DNA from: Candidatus Gastranaerophilales bacterium
GTDB taxonomy: Bacteria; Cyanobacteriota; Vampirovibrionia; Gastranaerophilales; CAJFVJ01
Assembly: GCA_028694275.1 (NCBI GenBank)
Contig: JAQUTS010000028.1
Coordinates: 1-14,389, forward strand
Direction of reading: 5' to 3'
DNA length: 14,389 nucleotides
A program made the translations under genes and the position numbers. Numbering within the stretch: position 1 is the stretch's first letter; every line of letters starts with the position of its first letter. A model generated the notes under the pieces. That model worked only from the letters and a program-made list of their open reading frames with translations. It did no database searches and had not been told where the DNA came from. Below, piece after piece: positions 13,434-14,389 of this stretch.

Positions 13434-14356
13434 CAGAGATTTAAACTACTACTATCGTAATTGTTCAATGTTCGCCTTAAAATCGCCTTAAATTCTTCTT
13501 TCATAGAATCAGGGGCTATAATTTCGCAAAGATTTTTATATTTGATAATTCGTCTTAAAAGTTTTTGCTTATCTTCACCCTTATTCGAAATAATCAAAGT
13601 ATTACTATCAAAATCTATAAGTTTTTCATTTTCGCGAAGATTGTACGATTTGGCCAACCTTCCTTTGATTTTGAAAGTAACATTTGAGGGAAAAAACATC
13701 CCTGATGATTTCTGCGGAAGTTGCTTAATGCTTGCAATTTCACCAAGGTTCATCGTTTTGTTTTCATGATCTTTCAAATTATATCCTGTCACAAAAACCT
13801 CCTTCGAATTATATTCCATATAATAAGTATCAAAAATATAGCTTTCTTTGTTAAAAACTATTTTTATACGGCAATTATTTTTCTTTGCCTGTTCAAGTTT
13901 CTTTATCAAAAGAGAGTATTTGCCGTATTTGTCTTTATTTTTTGCCCCAAGAAAAGACCCCTGAAACTTGCGAATTCTCTCATCAGGCAAGTATCTGAAT
14001 AAATTACTCAAAAACAAATTATAGTTTTTCAAAAGTTCTCTTTGTTCTAAAGCCCCGACAAAACAGCCCAAGTTGAAAAGAATATCCAGGTATTTTTCAT
14101 CAAGATCAAACTCCCACGGAAGCTTGGATATATAATACAAACCTTTTTGCTTTTCGATTTTAATACCCGAAGCCCTAAGAGTGTTAATGATTTTAAGAAG
14201 AGTTTCTTTTGTAAAACTTTGCTCAATGCTTGGATTTTTTGACAATTTATCATTAATTTCTTTTTGACTCATAGGCGATTGAAGCAAAAGCATAAGAACA
14301 TAAAGGATTCTGTACCCGCTTGGAACTATATTATGATTTTGTTTTATATCATTCAT
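13433..14356 (-). CDS. WYL-domain transcriptional regulator (probable)
   Basis: A 307-residue protein with the layout of a WYL regulator. There is an N-terminal winged helix (about 14-75: YRILYVLMLLLQSPMSQKEI, then NTLRASGIKIEKQKGLYYI). A helical linker follows, then a WYL-like barrel (about 150-212: LLIKKLEQAKKNNCRIKIVF, YYMEYNSKEVFVTGYNL, NLGEIASIKQL) and a C-terminal WCX-like part (about 225-300). The name-giving W-Y-L residues are V-F-V in KEVFVTGYN, so the ligand pocket has changed. WYL proteins usually sense ligands and control nearby genes. The start ATG 14356 follows AGGGAGA by about 12 bases, and a possible gene end overlaps it. The target cannot be told from here. Confidence 0.72.
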   Translation of the reverse strand: MNDIKQNHNIVPSGYRILYVLMLLLQSPMSQKEINDKLSKNPSIEQSFTKETLLKIINTLRASGIKIEKQKGLYYISKLPWEFDLDEKYLDILFNLGCFVGALEQRELLKNYNLFLSNLFRYLPDERIRKFQGSFLGAKNKDKYGKYSLLIKKLEQAKKNNCRIKIVFNKESYIFDTYYMEYNSKEVFVTGYNLKDHENKTMNLGEIASIKQLPQKSSGMFFPSNVTFKIKGRLAKSYNLRENEKLIDFDSNTLIISNKGEDKQKLLRRIIKYKNLCEIIAPDSMKEEFKAILRRTLNNYDSSSLNL

Positions 14357-14389
14357 AAAAAGCCAAAATCTCCCTTAATGCCGCAATTA
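14349..14389 (-). CDS. Possible 3' end of an upstream gene, overlapping the WYL start
   Basis: On the minus strand the frame ending at TGA 14351-14349 reads IAALREILAFYE with no stop back to the window edge, and looks like a helical protein end overlapping the WYL gene by eight bases. A second open frame ends NCGIKGDFGFL at a TGA overlapping the same ATG by four bases. Either would make the WYL gene part of an operon. Twelve codons are too few to decide. Confidence 0.25.
   Translation of the reverse strand, partial: IAALREILAFYE

Overview
The window is low-GC, gene-dense bacterial chromosome, with no transposase, integrase, phage gene, rRNA, tRNA or CRISPR array that I can see. It holds a flagellar sigma factor fragment and a filament-cap gene (fliD), so the organism is probably flagellated. 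A non-photosynthetic cyanobacterial relative (Vampirovibrionia/Melainabacteria, Gastranaerophilales type) is my best guess from the style of the proteins, but this is a loose inference and nothing here proves it.

Layout. Positions 1-1566 (+): the 3' end of a FliA-like sigma-28 gene, followed with almost no gap by two unrecognised genes that overlap each other. Positions 1567-5070 (-): a tightly overlapped housekeeping operon transcribed right to left, pyrH, frr, cdsA, rnc, rpe (UMP kinase, ribosome recycling factor, CDP-diglyceride synthase, RNase III, ribulose-phosphate epimerase). Its promoter region carries an 8+8 bp inverted repeat. Positions 5160-6158 (-): a stand-alone TOPRIM protein resembling the nuclease half of OLD proteins. 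Positions 6270-7697 (+): an unrecognised 475-residue protein with a papain/C39-like Cys...His...Asn/Asp pattern. Positions 7698-8075: a 378-bp non-coding stretch with a 26-bp direct repeat, several hairpins and a G-rich tract.

Positions 8076-8528 (+) are dut (dUTPase), which overlaps tail to tail an orphan solute-binding lipoprotein gene (8513-9718, -). Positions 9810-11039 (+) are rarA, which ends one base from the end of fliD (11041-12855, -). Then come an HU gene with clear promoter and terminator (13011-13283, -) and a WYL-type regulator (13433-14356, -). A possible gene end overlaps the regulator's start at the right edge.

The genes cover nucleotide metabolism (pyrH, dut), translation (frr), RNA processing (rnc), lipid synthesis (cdsA), replication repair (rarA), nucleoid structure (HU) and motility (fliA, fliD). 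The least explained parts are the papain-like protein, the structured non-coding block after it, the two genes following fliA, and the stand-alone TOPRIM protein. RNase III has cysteine at a position that normally holds a metal-binding aspartate.
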